Shown piece after piece: positions 20,325-31,600 of a stretch of 64,000 bases of DNA. Origin of the DNA: Marinoscillum sp965229915. Its GTDB lineage: Bacteria; Bacteroidota; Bacteroidia; Cytophagales; Cyclobacteriaceae. Each line of letters begins with the position of its first letter. The first letter of the stretch is position 1. Both the position numbers and the translations under genes were made by a program. The notes below the pieces were generated by a model. It was given only the letters and a program-made list of their open reading frames with translations. It was not told the DNA's origin and made no database searches. The stretch covers positions 1,240,001-1,304,000 of the forward strand of contig NZ_CBDDJZ010000001.1 of NCBI RefSeq assembly GCF_965229915.1, in the 5' to 3' direction.

Positions 20325-22439
20325 ATGAAAATCTCAATACAAATCCTTTTCATCACAGCATTCTTGCTGATTTATCAAAAAACTACCGCGCAGGATGGTT
20401 ATAAGCTTTGGCTTAGGTATGATCAGATAACCAATCCAGAGTTGTTAGATGAGTTTCAAGCAACCATTGGCACCTACACAGTCAGCGGCACATCACCAAC
20501 CCACCAAATAATACGCAATGAACTTGAACTGGCGCTGCCTCAGTTGCTCGGAAAACCAATCTCAGCTGCGGATGATGGCTCCATTTTAATTACCAAAAAT
20601 CATCCTAAATTCATATCCGATCTTAAAGATCTGGGTGAAGATGGTTACCTGATCAAGAAGGTTGATGATCAAATAATAGTTACCTCTGATTCGGATATTG
20701 GACTTTTGTACGGAACATTCGGCTTGCTTCGTCATTTACAAACCCAACAATCCATCAAAACAATTGACATAGTATCCCAACCGAAAATCCAACGACGCAT
20801 CCTCAACCACTGGGACAACCTCGATCGAACCTCTGAACGCGGATATGCTGGCTTCTCTATTTGGGACTGGCATAAGTTACCTTTATATATAGACCAACGA
20901 TACCTCGACTATGCACGCGCAAATGCTTCCATCGGGATAAATGGCGCTGTGTTAACCAACGTAAACGCCAATGCGCTCATTTTAACACCTAGCTACCTTG
21001 AAAAGGTAAAAGCACTTGCAGATGCATTCAGACCTTACGGCATCAAAGTTTACCTGACCGCACGATTTAGTGCCCCTATTGAGATTGGAGGTTTAGAGAC
21101 GGCCGACCCACTAAACGATGAGGTGATTAACTGGTGGAATGAGAAAGTGGAGGAAGTTTATAACTACATACCAGACTTTGGAGGCTTCCTGGTAAAAGCA
21201 AACAGTGAGGGTCAGCCGGGGCCACAAAACTACGGTCGGTCTCATGCCGAAGGGGCTAACATGTTGGCCAAAGCACTCCAGCCATTTAATGGGATCGTGA
21301 TGTGGCGAGCCTTCGTTTACAGCAACGAAGAGCCCGAAGATCGTGCCAAACAGGCATACAACGAATTCATGCCTTTGGATGGAAAATTTGAAGAGAATGT
21401 GGTCATCCAGGTGAAAAATGGAGCTATAGATTTCCAACCAAGAGAGCCCTTTCACCCCCTTTTTGGAGCCATGAAGCAAACACCTTTGGCTATGGAGTTT
21501 CAGATCACACAGGAGTATCTGGGCCAGGCAACGCAGCTTGTCTATTTGGCACCAATGTACAAAGAAGTGTTGGATAGCGATACCTATGCCAAAGGTGAGG
21601 GATCAGAAGTATCCAAAACCATAGACGGCACTCTTTACAATCATGATGTAAGTGCCATAGCAGGAGTTGCCAATATTGGCACCGACCTCAACTGGACAGG
21701 ACACCCGTTCGCCCAGGCTAACTGGTACACTTTCGGTCGGCTGGCGTGGGACCACTCCTTGTCGTCAGAAAGTATCGCAGATGAATGGATACAGATGACC
21801 TGGTCTCAACAGAAAGCGGAACTCGAAACCATCAAAGAACTAATGATGACTTCATGGCCAGCTTCTGTTAATTACATGACACCTCTGGGGCTACACCATC
21901 TCATGGGCACCGGACATCACTACGGTCCAGCACCATGGGTTGATAACTTGCCACGTGCCGACTGGAACCCAGTGTACTATCACAAAGCAACCGCGGATGG
22001 AATCGGTTTTGACAGGACCCGTACAGGTAGTGATGCGGTAGATCAGTACTTCCCAGCAGTATCAAATGTATTTAATGACCCTAACAAATGTCCTGAAAAG
22101 TATTTGCTGTGGTTTCACCACTTATCTTGGGACTATGAAATGAAGTCAGGTAATACGCTGTGGAATGAAATTGCACTTCGTTATCAAAAAGGAATTGATC
22201 AGGTGCGGAATATGCAAGCCAAGTGGAACTCACTAGAAGATGCCATCGATCCCAAAAGACACACCCAGGTAAAAATGCTTCTGTATATCCAGGAGCAGGA
22301 GGCTATCTGGTGGAAGGACGCCTGCTTGTTATACTTTCAGCAGTTTTCCGATCGTGCGATACCTGACACCGTTGAACCTCCAGAAAAAACACTTACTTAT
22401 TACAAAAGCCTTCGGTTTCCTTATGCTCCCGGGCACTAG
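20325..22439 (+). CDS. GH67 alpha-glucuronidase
   Basis: The ATG at 20325 is preferred over 20271 because it begins directly with a Sec signal peptide (MKISIQILF to TTAQ). The product is about 704 residues, normal for GH67. Visible are the N-terminal alpha-glucuronidase domain, the general-acid region KANSEGQPGP with RSHAEGAN, and the Asp/Glu base region IQVKNGAIDFQPREP. It removes (4-O-methyl)glucuronate from the non-reducing end of xylo-oligosaccharides, so it acts after the GH10 enzymes. It is followed 18 bases later by the GH51 gene, and both share the terminator at 24016. Confidence 0.95.
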   Translation: MKISIQILFITAFLLIYQKTTAQDGYKLWLRYDQITNPELLDEFQATIGTYTVSGTSPTHQIIRNELELALPQLLGKPISAADDGSILITKNHPKFISDLKDLGEDGYLIKKVDDQIIVTSDSDIGLLYGTFGLLRHLQTQQSIKTIDIVSQPKIQRRILNHWDNLDRTSERGYAGFSIWDWHKLPLYIDQRYLDYARANASIGINGAVLTNVNANALILTPSYLEKVKALADAFRPYGIKVYLTARFSAPIEIGGLETADPLNDEVINWWNEKVEEVYNYIPDFGGFLVKANSEGQPGPQNYGRSHAEGANMLAKALQPFNGIVMWRAFVYSNEEPEDRAKQAYNEFMPLDGKFEENVVIQVKNGAIDFQPREPFHPLFGAMKQTPLAMEFQITQEYLGQATQLVYLAPMYKEVLDSDTYAKGEGSEVSKTIDGTLYNHDVSAIAGVANIGTDLNWTGHPFAQANWYTFGRLAWDHSLSSESIADEWIQMTWSQQKAELETIKELMMTSWPASVNYMTPLGLHHLMGTGHHYGPAPWVDNLPRADWNPVYYHKATADGIGFDRTRTGSDAVDQYFPAVSNVFNDPNKCPEKYLLWFHHLSWDYEMKSGNTLWNEIALRYQKGIDQVRNMQAKWNSLEDAIDPKRHTQVKMLLYIQEQEAIWWKDACLLYFQQFSDRAIPDTVEPPEKTLTYYKSLRFPYAPGH

Positions 22440-22457
22440 TATCAACTTAAAAATGAA

Positions 22458-23993
22458 ATGATGAGAGCACTTTTCTTTACTCTTTTAGCCTTCGTTTTGG
22501 TTACTTCTTACAGTCAAAACCAAATAAAACTTTATCCTGAGCAATCTCAAACTCAGATAAGCAAACACATCTATGGCCACTTTGCAGAGCACTTGGGTCG
22601 CTGTATATATGATGGTATGTATGCCGGTGATAGCTACGACATTCCCAAAACGGATGGAGTCCGGAACGACGTAATTGATGCGCTGAAAAAACTTCAAATT
22701 CCTAACCTTAGATGGCCTGGAGGGTGTTTTGCCGACACGTATCACTGGAAAGACGCCATAGGGCCAAAAGACCAGCGTAAACCCATTGAAAACACCTCAT
22801 GGGGCGGTCGGGAAGACAACAGCTTTGGCACCCATGAGTTTCTCAATCTCTGTGAACTATTAGATGCTGAGCCATATCTGGCTGTAAACATGAACACGGG
22901 ATCTGTTCAAGAGGCGGTAGAATGGGAGCAATATGTCAATAATGCTAACGGCAGCAGTTACCTGACCGATCTACGAGAAGCCAATGGACGTGAGAAGCCC
23001 TGGAACGTAAAGTACTGGGGAATCGGAAATGAATCCTGGGACTGTGGTGGCGATATGACCGCTGATTATTACTCCAATCTATACAAGCGCTATGCAGTAG
23101 CCATGACAAATTATGGTAATACGGATGGTCTATTTAGGATTGCTGTTGGGCCTGGTCAGCCGGATTATGAATGGACTGAGACCATCATGAAACAGGTACC
23201 CGCCAGACGTATAGAAGGTTTATCTATTCACCACTATTCAGTGTTCAACTGGAGCAACAAGGGCTCATCCTATGCCTTCTCAGAAGAGGAGTATTTTAAA
23301 ACCATGAAGCGCGCCTGGTTTATGGAAGAGTTTATTACCAAAAACAGTGTGGTGATGGATAAATACGACGAAGAAAAGCGTGTGAAACTCATTGTAGATG
23401 AGTGGGGAGGTTGGTACAACACCATGCCGGAAGGCAATGGGGCACTCTACCAACAAAACACCATTCGTGATGCGATGATCGCTGGCATGACGCTGAACAT
23501 CTTCAACAACCACGCCGATCGGGTGCACATGGCTAATCTGGCACAAACAGTAAACGTGCTACAGGCAGTGATTTTAACCAATGAGGAGAAAATGATCCTT
23601 ACCCCAACTTACCATGTGATGGAAATGTACAAAGTACATCAAGATGCCCAGCTCGTACCTCTAGAAATAGAGAGTGCTAGTTATACAATGAATGGGGAAA
23701 GTATCCCATCGGTCAGCTCATCAGCATCACTTGACACGGAAGGTAAGTTGCATATTTCTCTAACCAACATCGACCATCTGAATGAACAGGAAATAACAGT
23801 AGACCTTGGATCTATTCAGTTGAATAAAGTCACTGGGAGAATTTTAACCTCCGCGCGAGTACAAGATCGTAACACCTTCGATCAACCAGAAGAAGTCACT
23901 CCTGAGACATTCAGAGGAGCAAAAATCACAAAAGGTAGTCTCAAGGTGACCTTACCAAAAAACTCAGTAGTAATACTTGAGCTTTCTAAATAG
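22458..23993 (+). CDS. GH51 alpha-L-arabinofuranosidase
   Basis: 511 residues with a Sec signal peptide (to TSYSQ). The GH51 barrel carries the acid/base motif GIGNESWDCGG and nucleophile motif LIVDEWGGWY, plus the typical N-terminal YGHFAEHLGRCIYDG and LRWPGGCFAD. The C-terminal beta domain ends in SVVILELSK. It cleaves arabinofuranose side chains from arabinoxylan oligomers. ATG at 22458 is used because the ATG at 22453 runs into a stop after two codons. Second gene of the GH67-GH51 operon. Confidence 0.95.
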   Translation: MMRALFFTLLAFVLVTSYSQNQIKLYPEQSQTQISKHIYGHFAEHLGRCIYDGMYAGDSYDIPKTDGVRNDVIDALKKLQIPNLRWPGGCFADTYHWKDAIGPKDQRKPIENTSWGGREDNSFGTHEFLNLCELLDAEPYLAVNMNTGSVQEAVEWEQYVNNANGSSYLTDLREANGREKPWNVKYWGIGNESWDCGGDMTADYYSNLYKRYAVAMTNYGNTDGLFRIAVGPGQPDYEWTETIMKQVPARRIEGLSIHHYSVFNWSNKGSSYAFSEEEYFKTMKRAWFMEEFITKNSVVMDKYDEEKRVKLIVDEWGGWYNTMPEGNGALYQQNTIRDAMIAGMTLNIFNNHADRVHMANLAQTVNVLQAVILTNEEKMILTPTYHVMEMYKVHQDAQLVPLEIESASYTMNGESIPSVSSSASLDTEGKLHISLTNIDHLNEQEITVDLGSIQLNKVTGRILTSARVQDRNTFDQPEEVTPETFRGAKITKGSLKVTLPKNSVVILELSK

Positions 23994-24015
23994 TTAAGTT
24001 TTATTTTTGATTGAG

Positions 24016-24046
24016 CCTCGCCAGCGTGTGCTGGCGAGGTATTTTT
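24016..24046 (+). terminator. Rho-independent terminator of the GH67-GH51 operon
   Basis: Perfect 9-base stem CCTCGCCAG/CTGGCGAGG with loop CGTGTG, followed by TATTTTT. It lies 22 bases past the GH51 stop. Confidence 0.88.
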
Positions 24047-24115
24047 CATCTCATCATTGATAATCCTCTCACGATCTGAAACACCAACTTGGAGCTGAGT
24101 GCTTCTGCGACTTAA

Positions 24116-26539
24116 CTACTCATTTCGCAAGGAATTCACTGGATTGGACCGAGCAGATCGCAAGGCATAATAAGCTACGGTAATGGAGGAAATAAGGGTT
24201 ACCAGCATTCCTGCTAACAGCAGAATCCACACTGAATTGTTGACTCGATAGGCGAAATTACCCAGCCATTGGTCCAGCCCCCACCAGGCTACAGGCAAGG
24301 CGATTACCGCTGATATCAAGACCAATCGGATGTAGTCTCGGGACAGCAATAAGATAATATGGCTGATGGTGGCCCCCATCACTTTACGTATCCCTACTTC
24401 TTTGGCTCTTCGCTCCACCACAAATCCCATCAGTCCAAACAACCCAAGACAACAAATGAATACTGCCAGTGCCGAGAAGAGTATAAATAATTTGCCAGTA
24501 AGCTTTTCTGCTTCATAAAACTTAGCCATGGATTCATCCAGAAAACTATAGACAAATAGCTGATCTGGTGCATACTTTAGCCACAGAGCATCCAGAGCAT
24601 CAATTGTTTCAGACATCTCATGCGGACTCACCTTGATAGTAGCTGAGCGGATAGCGTCAGGGAAGTTTTCAACGGACATTAGAAATGGACTGACCGGAGT
24701 ATGAAGCGAGCTATAATTAAAATCATCCACCACGCCAATGATCGTCAGGTGCATATCGCCATTTGACACCACCTGATCTACTGCTTCATCAGGGCTGTAT
24801 CCGAGTGATTTGGCCGCCGTAGCATTGATAATAATATTGATGTTGTCACTTGGTTCTGCTATGCGCTTTGCTTCACTTTCCCTGAAATTGCGACCAGCCA
24901 ATAGATTAATACCATACACTGGAATAAAATGTTCGTCAGCATCCAGATGAGTCATATTCACCCAGTTCTGCTGCTCGTCAAGGTTACGAACAGATATACC
25001 AGACCTTATATTTTCGAAAGGAAAGCTAGTTATAGAAAGGTCATGAACACCAGGAATCTCTTTTGCCTCCCGGACAAATACATCAATTTTCTCATCAGAG
25101 AATGGCAACTGTTTAACACTGATAAGCTGATCCTTGTCAAAACCTAAAGGCTTGTTGGCAATGTAATGCATCTGTCGATAGACAGTAGTAGTACCAGCAA
25201 TGAGTATAACGGCAATCACAAACTGACCAACTACCAATACATGGCGCAACTGTTGTTTCCCCCTTCTAACCGTGAACTTCTGAAAAATAGAAGACGGTCC
25301 AAAGTGTGACAAGTACAAGGCCGGGTAGAATCCAGACAGCATCCCGAGCACTACTGGTGTGAGACCCAAAATCACTAGCGCCACTGGAGTCGTATATAAC
25401 TCCATGGAAATGGACTTGCCTACCATTTGGTTGAATAATGGAATGAATAGCTGCGTAACGGGCAGAGCGATCAATAGCGCTAACATACTGATCAAGGTGG
25501 ACTCTAATAAAAACTGACGAATCAGATCTGCCCGACTGGCGCCAATCGTTTTGCGAATACCTACTTCCATGGTGCGATAAGACGCTTTCGCTGTAGCCAG
25601 ATTCACAAAATTGACGACTGCCATTAACAGTATGAAAAACCCTACTATGGCGAAGAAGTACACGAAAGATTCGCTGGAGTTAGCTTCAAACTCATCTGCC
25701 AAATTAGACTGCAAGTGAATGGATGTAAGCGGCTGTAAGAAATACTGATAGTAGTTGCCCGCATCCAGCCAGGCCTGATAAGTACCATCGCCAGCACCTT
25801 GATTGCGCTCAGAGATTTCATTGATTTTCTCTTCCAGCAAGCCCAGATCCGTGTCTTTGTGTACTTTGATATACGAATAAGTGGCCCAGGTACCCCAGGA
25901 GGTAAGTAACCACGGAGGAAGCGGAAAGGCTTTGAAACTACATAATACCTCATACGAAAAGTGACTGCTAGGCAGAGGGTCAGCTATGACCGCTTCTACA
26001 ACCAACAGTCGATCCTCATCTTCAAACGTGGCATGGAACAGCTGACCCACTGCTTCCTCATCTGCAAAGTACTTTCTAGCGGCAGACTCAGTAAGGATGA
26101 TTCGATCCTTGCGTTTAAACATATCGTTGGAGATCTTTCCACTGATCACAGGAGTATGAAAAATGTCAAAAAACCCGGAATCTACCGCCACAATTCGTTG
26201 CTCTTGCATTTTATCATCCACTGGTGAAAGGAGATAATCTCCCCAGATCATCCGTGTGAAACTTTCCACCTCCGGAAGCTCATCGGTGATGGTTGGGGCC
26301 ACAATGGGTGCCGTAATCGCCCATTTCTTCGACTGAGTGGGATAAATTCTATTGAGTGCAATCCGCTGAATATTTTCTGCACCCGGGTGATGCTGATCAT
26401 ATGACAGCTCGTAATCCACATATGAAATAATGATCAAACAAGCCGCCAGACCAATAGCCAGACTGGCAATGTTCAAAAAGGAATGCAGTTTGTGCTTGAG
26501 TAGATTTCTCCAGGCGGCGGTTAAGTATTGAGTAAACAT
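24116..26539 (-). CDS. ABC transporter permease, FtsX/MacB-like
   Basis: About 807 residues from the ATG at 26539, which gives the standard family start MFTQYLTAAWRNLLKHK; the longer open frame to 26641 adds an unrelated leader. Two MacB-type periplasmic domains and two FtsX membrane domains are seen: N-terminal helix SLAIGLAACLIII, central helices FFAIVGFFILLMAVVNFVNLATA with RTMEVGIRKTIGASR, and C-terminal GLFGLMGFVVERRAKEVGIRKVMGA. Such lone permeases are common in Cytophagales and work with an ATPase encoded elsewhere, moving peptides or lipids or acting as mechanotransmitters. It has no clear link to the glycan genes on either side. Confidence 0.9.
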   Translation of the reverse strand: MFTQYLTAAWRNLLKHKLHSFLNIASLAIGLAACLIIISYVDYELSYDQHHPGAENIQRIALNRIYPTQSKKWAITAPIVAPTITDELPEVESFTRMIWGDYLLSPVDDKMQEQRIVAVDSGFFDIFHTPVISGKISNDMFKRKDRIILTESAARKYFADEEAVGQLFHATFEDEDRLLVVEAVIADPLPSSHFSYEVLCSFKAFPLPPWLLTSWGTWATYSYIKVHKDTDLGLLEEKINEISERNQGAGDGTYQAWLDAGNYYQYFLQPLTSIHLQSNLADEFEANSSESFVYFFAIVGFFILLMAVVNFVNLATAKASYRTMEVGIRKTIGASRADLIRQFLLESTLISMLALLIALPVTQLFIPLFNQMVGKSISMELYTTPVALVILGLTPVVLGMLSGFYPALYLSHFGPSSIFQKFTVRRGKQQLRHVLVVGQFVIAVILIAGTTTVYRQMHYIANKPLGFDKDQLISVKQLPFSDEKIDVFVREAKEIPGVHDLSITSFPFENIRSGISVRNLDEQQNWVNMTHLDADEHFIPVYGINLLAGRNFRESEAKRIAEPSDNINIIINATAAKSLGYSPDEAVDQVVSNGDMHLTIIGVVDDFNYSSLHTPVSPFLMSVENFPDAIRSATIKVSPHEMSETIDALDALWLKYAPDQLFVYSFLDESMAKFYEAEKLTGKLFILFSALAVFICCLGLFGLMGFVVERRAKEVGIRKVMGATISHIILLLSRDYIRLVLISAVIALPVAWWGLDQWLGNFAYRVNNSVWILLLAGMLVTLISSITVAYYALRSARSNPVNSLRNE

Positions 26540-26593
26540 AGCAGTAGTGTTAGTGAAAGATACTTCATCTGAGACCAACACAGTGCCACTACT

Positions 26594-26622
26594 TGTATAT
26601 ATCTGTTTTTCAGATATATACA
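26594..26622. promoter_or_regulatory. Perfect 12-base-pair A+T-rich hairpin in the permease leader
   Basis: TGTATATATCTG and CAGATATATACA pair exactly around a TTTTT loop, 55 bases upstream of the permease start on the minus strand. It could be an operator palindrome or a leader stem. It lies between two minus-strand genes without a typical T-tract terminator in either direction. Confidence 0.5.
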
Positions 26623-26643
26623 TGATAAATGAACACATCAAAC

Positions 26644-26672
26644 TGTTTCACTATGAAACAACTTATGTTTCA
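26644..26672. promoter_or_regulatory. Inverted repeat plus a third half-site (TGTTTCA)
   Basis: TGTTTCA (26644-26650), a 3-base spacer and TGAAACA (26654-26660) form a perfect palindrome. A third TGTTTCA follows at 26666-26672. The spacing and dyad symmetry look like an operator for a dimeric regulator of the permease gene. The regulator is not encoded next to it. Confidence 0.4.
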
Positions 26673-26691
26673 CTTTCTCACAAGCATCTAC

Positions 26692-28392
26692 TTACTCCAC
26701 CATTACTTTTAAGCCTCTGGCTCCCTGGTCAGTCCAAAGTCTGATGAGATAGGTCCCCTTCGTTAACATCCGTAGATCCATGGTCTTTCGAGTACCAACT
26801 CCAGTCGTCCTCACGGGCAGTTCTAATCCCTGCAAGTCGAATAACTGAATTTTCTCAATAGTCTCTCTCTTGGACTCGATGTACAAAAAGTCGGTTGTGG
26901 GATTGGGGAATGCTCGCACCTGCAGCTGAGAACTGATACCTAATGGTATTACCTCTTCATCTGGAAAGTCTGGACTCTCATATTGATAAAAATCCGGCAA
27001 CTCATCCAGCGTAATCACATAATCATGTTGATATACATCTATTAGATGATCCACTTCATTTTTCTGGCCATCCATGATGAAGTCTCCACTCCACACCATG
27101 AACCAGCTCCAACGGGCTTTTTGCTTGTCCAGCTCATCGGGAACTGGGATCGTCCCGGTTTCCGAAAGCGTGATCACTTTGCTCCCTTCATGAATACCTG
27201 CCATATCATCAAACATGCTGAAATTGGTAGCGTAGTTGCCGTCTTCCAGGTAGATATCGGCTCCAATGATATCTACATAACCATCTCCAGGGTACCAGTC
27301 CAAAGCTTCTTCAGAGTTAGTACCAGTCCATACCCAAATCAGGTTATCCAGACCATGTTCATTGGTCATCCGATCATACATGAGCTTCCACAGCCATACG
27401 CAGACGTCAGGTCCCTTGCTACCCCACCAAAACCAGCCTCCCTCGGCCTCATGGAGCGGTCGCCAAAGCACTGGGACATCCGCCGACTGTAACCGTTTCA
27501 GTTCCTCGGCAATCACGTCGATATCCCGTATGATCAACTCATATGCTTCTGAAGTCTCATCATTCATAGCCTCAGTGGGATCAAAAGTAGTAGCATAGGT
27601 GTAAAAACCACTCCACCAGGGTGCATCATCGGTATCCAGCAGATCTTTGGGTGCATTCCAATGCCACATCATAGAGACAATACCCTGCTGCTCATTCCAC
27701 CATTCCAGCGCGAGATCAGTTTCTTCTGAGGAGGTGCCGTTAGCCACACGGCTCGGAGAGTAATCGATGAGATCAAACCCTTTAATTGCCGGCAGATGAC
27801 CTGTTTTAGCATTTAGGTAATCCAGTTCCTGATCTCCTCCAGCATTGGCTTGCTGACCTGATATCACTCGGTGACCGTAATAGTCTCTCAAAAAAAGATA
27901 AAGAGTGGCCGCTTCAAAGCTTGGATTTGGATGAATAAGCTCATTGGGGTAGTGATGTATTTCATTGGGAGTGGTTGGTGTCACCCGCACATAATCCACT
28001 TCAAAATACCCCCAGTTTTTAACAATTTTGATTCGATTATTTTCTTTATCCAGCATCACCTTGCCAAAGTATCCCTCTTCAAATGACTGGGACGATGGAA
28101 AGATTTGACTACCGGCATAGCTCCCATTGACATAGATATCGTTGGTTTTCTCCCCGTTTGGTGCGGCATATCCAACCCACAGATCATACAGACCCGCTCC
28201 GGAAACAGTAACCGGAATGGAAACAGCATCTCCGTCATTGTCAAATCCCGTGACGTAACCATCTCCCGAATATCCAGCCCGAGAGTTGGCAATTTCCGTA
28301 CCGGTGAGTGAGCCGCTTTCGGCTTCAAAGGTTTGTGCTACACTGCTCAGTGTCAGGCAGCATATTCCGAAAAAAATCAACGTTCTATTCAT
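26692..28392 (-). CDS. CBM35-GH26 beta-mannanase with type IX sorting domain
   Basis: About 566 residues from the ATG at 28392, which starts a clean signal peptide (MNRTLIFFGIC to SVAQ); the longer frame to 28467 is rejected because it would run through a leader hairpin. Domain order: CBM35 (residues about 22-140; FEAESGSLTG, WGYFEVDYVRV), GH26 barrel with acid/base LWRPLHEAEGGWFWWG and nucleophile TLSETGTIP, then a type A sorting domain (RAFPNPTTDFLYIE to GTYLIRLW). Secreted endo-1,4-beta-mannanase for mannan or glucomannan. It lies behind the HTCS gene, probably its regulator. Confidence 0.94.
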   Translation of the reverse strand: MNRTLIFFGICCLTLSSVAQTFEAESGSLTGTEIANSRAGYSGDGYVTGFDNDGDAVSIPVTVSGAGLYDLWVGYAAPNGEKTNDIYVNGSYAGSQIFPSSQSFEEGYFGKVMLDKENNRIKIVKNWGYFEVDYVRVTPTTPNEIHHYPNELIHPNPSFEAATLYLFLRDYYGHRVISGQQANAGGDQELDYLNAKTGHLPAIKGFDLIDYSPSRVANGTSSEETDLALEWWNEQQGIVSMMWHWNAPKDLLDTDDAPWWSGFYTYATTFDPTEAMNDETSEAYELIIRDIDVIAEELKRLQSADVPVLWRPLHEAEGGWFWWGSKGPDVCVWLWKLMYDRMTNEHGLDNLIWVWTGTNSEEALDWYPGDGYVDIIGADIYLEDGNYATNFSMFDDMAGIHEGSKVITLSETGTIPVPDELDKQKARWSWFMVWSGDFIMDGQKNEVDHLIDVYQHDYVITLDELPDFYQYESPDFPDEEVIPLGISSQLQVRAFPNPTTDFLYIESKRETIEKIQLFDLQGLELPVRTTGVGTRKTMDLRMLTKGTYLIRLWTDQGARGLKVMVE

Positions 28393-28405
28393 GGCCGTAA
28401 TAAGA

Positions 28406-28431
28406 AATCGGGTGACGATTGCCACCCGATT
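28406..28431 (-). promoter_or_regulatory. Leader stem-loop before the CBM35-GH26 gene
   Basis: A perfect 9-base stem AATCGGGTG/CACCCGATT with an 8-base loop ends 14 bases upstream of the start codon in the mRNA sense. On the minus strand it is followed by TCTTATT, so it could act as a weak terminator/attenuator or as a leader stem controlling translation or stability. One of several such leader stems in the glycan loci. Confidence 0.45.
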
Positions 28432-28635
28432 CAACAATATTCCCTTAATATGAAACAACATGCACAATCAGTTATATATCTGAAGAGGTCTGATTGTTAT
28501 TTATTCAATATTAGATGTTTATGAGCTACTCATAATGCATGTTTTGCATTCATGTGGGGGTTAAAATGTATTAATTATAAGTAATCCCCGGCATAGCAGC
28601 AATTAACCACCATCATATCGTACAAGAGTCACAGG

Positions 28636-31600
28636 TTATTTTTCCTGGCGCTCGGCTGCTGCAGCTGCATATTTCGATGGCAGCATCTTATATGCTTTCT
28701 TAAAGTACTTAGTGAAATACTTCGGATTGTTGAATCCGACACTGTAAGCCACTTCTGCTACGTTCAGCTGACTTTTTTCCAGCAATGCTGCAGCGCGTTT
28801 GATTCGCACTTCCCGAATGAACTCAATAGGCGTCTTGCCAGTAATCTCCAGTGTCTTTTTATACAATTGCCCACGGCTGACGGCCATCTCACTACTTAGC
28901 TCCTGCACGGAGAAATTGGCATTGGCAATATTGGCCTCCACCACATCCAGCGCTTTGGCAATGAACTTCTCATCCAGTGAAGTGATCTCTATTTCTTTTG
29001 GTTTAGCTTCTACACGGTGTTCCTGCGCATGAATCAGCTTTTGCAGCTGGATGGCAGATTTGATCGTCTGCACGAGTATCTCAAAGTTGAACGGCTTAGT
29101 AATGTACTCAATAGCTCCTGCTTCAAAACCTTCCAGCTTCTGATCATCCGAATAGTGGGCGGTGAGCAAAATGACCGGAATATGAGCTGTACGTGGATCG
29201 TTTTTGATTTTTTTGCATAGATCTATACCATTGAGCTCCGGCATCATGATATCAGTAACTACCAGATCTGGCAAGTTATTCAATACCTTCTTCCATGCCT
29301 CCTTGCCATTAGGAGCTTCATAGATATTGTAAATGGTTTTTAAGTTGTCCTTGAGATAAAAACGGAAATCCGCATTGTCGTCTGCCAGCATGATTGTGGC
29401 ATTGTTGTCCTGATGGATTAACGGCTCACCTTCACCTTCCAACTCATTGATCACATCATGCGGCTCCATATATTCGGTGAGTTTCTTCATCGGCAGCTCA
29501 AAGATGAAGCTACTACCTTTCTCAACCTCGCTTTCCACCCAGATGTTGCCATCGTGCATTTCCACGAATTCACGAGTAATGGATAGTCCTATTCCACTGC
29601 CATGATTGAGATTTTGTGAGGCTTGGCCATCTACCTGAAAGAATCGATTGAATACCTCCTTTAGTCGCTCAGCGGGTATGCCTATTCCAGTATCTTCCAC
29701 ACTGATCCGGATTGTATGCACATCCTCTCGATATGCCACATCCTTCACCGTCACATCAATCTTCCCTCCAGAGTGGGTGAATTTAAACGCGTTGGAGAGC
29801 AAGTTGAAGAGGATTTTTTCCATTTTATCCCGATCAAACAAAGTCAGGAATTCATTCATATTGGAATGAAAATGCAATCTCACTCGTCGGTCGTTGGAAA
29901 GATCTGAAAACGACTCAGTAATGCTCCTAATAAACTCCACCAGATCACCTGTGGCCAGGGAAAGCCGATGTTGATTAGCCTCCATTTTTCTAAAATCCAG
30001 GAGTTGATTTACCAAAGTCAGCAACCTTTTGGCATTGCGATAGATCATCTGGTAATGCTTGGAGGTGCTATGGTCAGTGCTAGTCTTCAACAGGCGCTCG
30101 ATTGGCGTCATGATCAGCGTCAAAGGCGTCCTGAATTCATGGCTGATATTGGTAAAAAACTTGATCTTCATCAGATCCAAATCGTGAAGCTGTTGAGCCT
30201 CCAGCTGCTCCTGTGCCACCTTGGCACGAAAGCGCTCCTTGTCGATAATGGCACGTCTCGTAAAATACAATCCGATGGCCAACAGTACCAGGTACACCAA
30301 ATATGCAATCGGCGTTTGCCACCATGGAGACTGAATCTGGATGTTCATAATCCGCGACTGGCTATCCCAGCGCTGGGTCTGATCACTGGCCATCACTTCA
30401 AACTGATAAGTACCAGGGTCCAGGTTGGTATAGTTGGCTCGGTGGATGTTTGGCCGAACTACCCACTTATCGTCAAAGCCAAGCAATCTGTATTTATAGT
30501 TGATATTTTCCTGACGGTAAAAGCTCAGCGCTGTAAACTCAATGGTAAATGAATTTTCATCGTGTGCCAAAACGAGTTCCTCTGTGTTGTTGAGACCATT
30601 TTCAAACCATACCTGATCATTAAAGGTGTCACCAGGTTTGATTTGATGATTGGAGATCAGGAAGTTTAGAAAGACCAGCTCATTCTTGTTCTCATCTACT
30701 TTGATTTTGGCAGGATCGAAGATGTTAAGTCCGTTTTTTCCTCCAAAAGCCAGGTCTCCATTGTGGAGCTTCAGTACAGACCGTTCATTAAAAACATCAC
30801 CCTGCAGCCCATCTGATATATCAAAATTGTGAAAAACAGGTTCGTCTCCTTTAAAACTCAACTTGGACAGACCCTTCGGTGTGCTCAGCCAGTAGGCCCC
30901 TTCGTCATCCTGACTGGTAGCCGCTACAATGTTCTCTGGCAGCCCGTCTTCTTTAGTGAAGAACCGAAACTTACCTGTTTTTTGATCATATCTACTGAGC
31001 CCGTACATAGTACCAATCCACATGTTGTTATCACGATCGCAGAAGATATGCAGTATGGAGTTGTTGCTCAGCGATTCAGAATTTCCTGTTTCCCTCAGAA
31101 TGTGACGGATGGTATCTACCTTTGGGTCCACTACCTCCAGACCATAGCCAGTACCGATCCACATTTTGCCATCCTGATCTTCGCAAAAACTAGTGATGTA
31201 GTCTGAGTTGATCAGCTGATTGTCCAGTCCATAATGCTGGAGCTTTTTGAAATTTCTATCATAGACATCTACGCCGCCTTTGAGAGTACCAACCCAAAGA
31301 CGATCCTGCGAATCCAACAGCAGGTTCCACACGCTGTTATCAGAAATGGAATTAGGATCGTTTTCATCTTTGTAAAATGCCGTAAACTTCTTACCATCGA
31401 AGTAATTAAGTCCACCAAAATAAGTCCCCAACCAAAGTCCGCCATCAGCAGCCTTACTCATACTTACCACAATGTCTGTGCTGATGCTATTCGGGTCTTT
31501 TGGGTCATGTACATGATTGGTGTATTCACCCGTTTTTAAATTGAAATAGGTCAGTCCTCCTCCATCGGTACCCAGCCACAGGTTGCCCTGCTTGTCCTCT

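Noticed and set aside
24116..26641. Extended permease N-terminus to 26641
   Set aside because: Family starts at MFTQYLTAAWRNLLKHK; the extension reads through the operator-like hairpin.
26692..28467. A longer GH26 frame beginning at 28467
   Set aside because: The added 25 residues precede a complete signal peptide and run through a leader hairpin.
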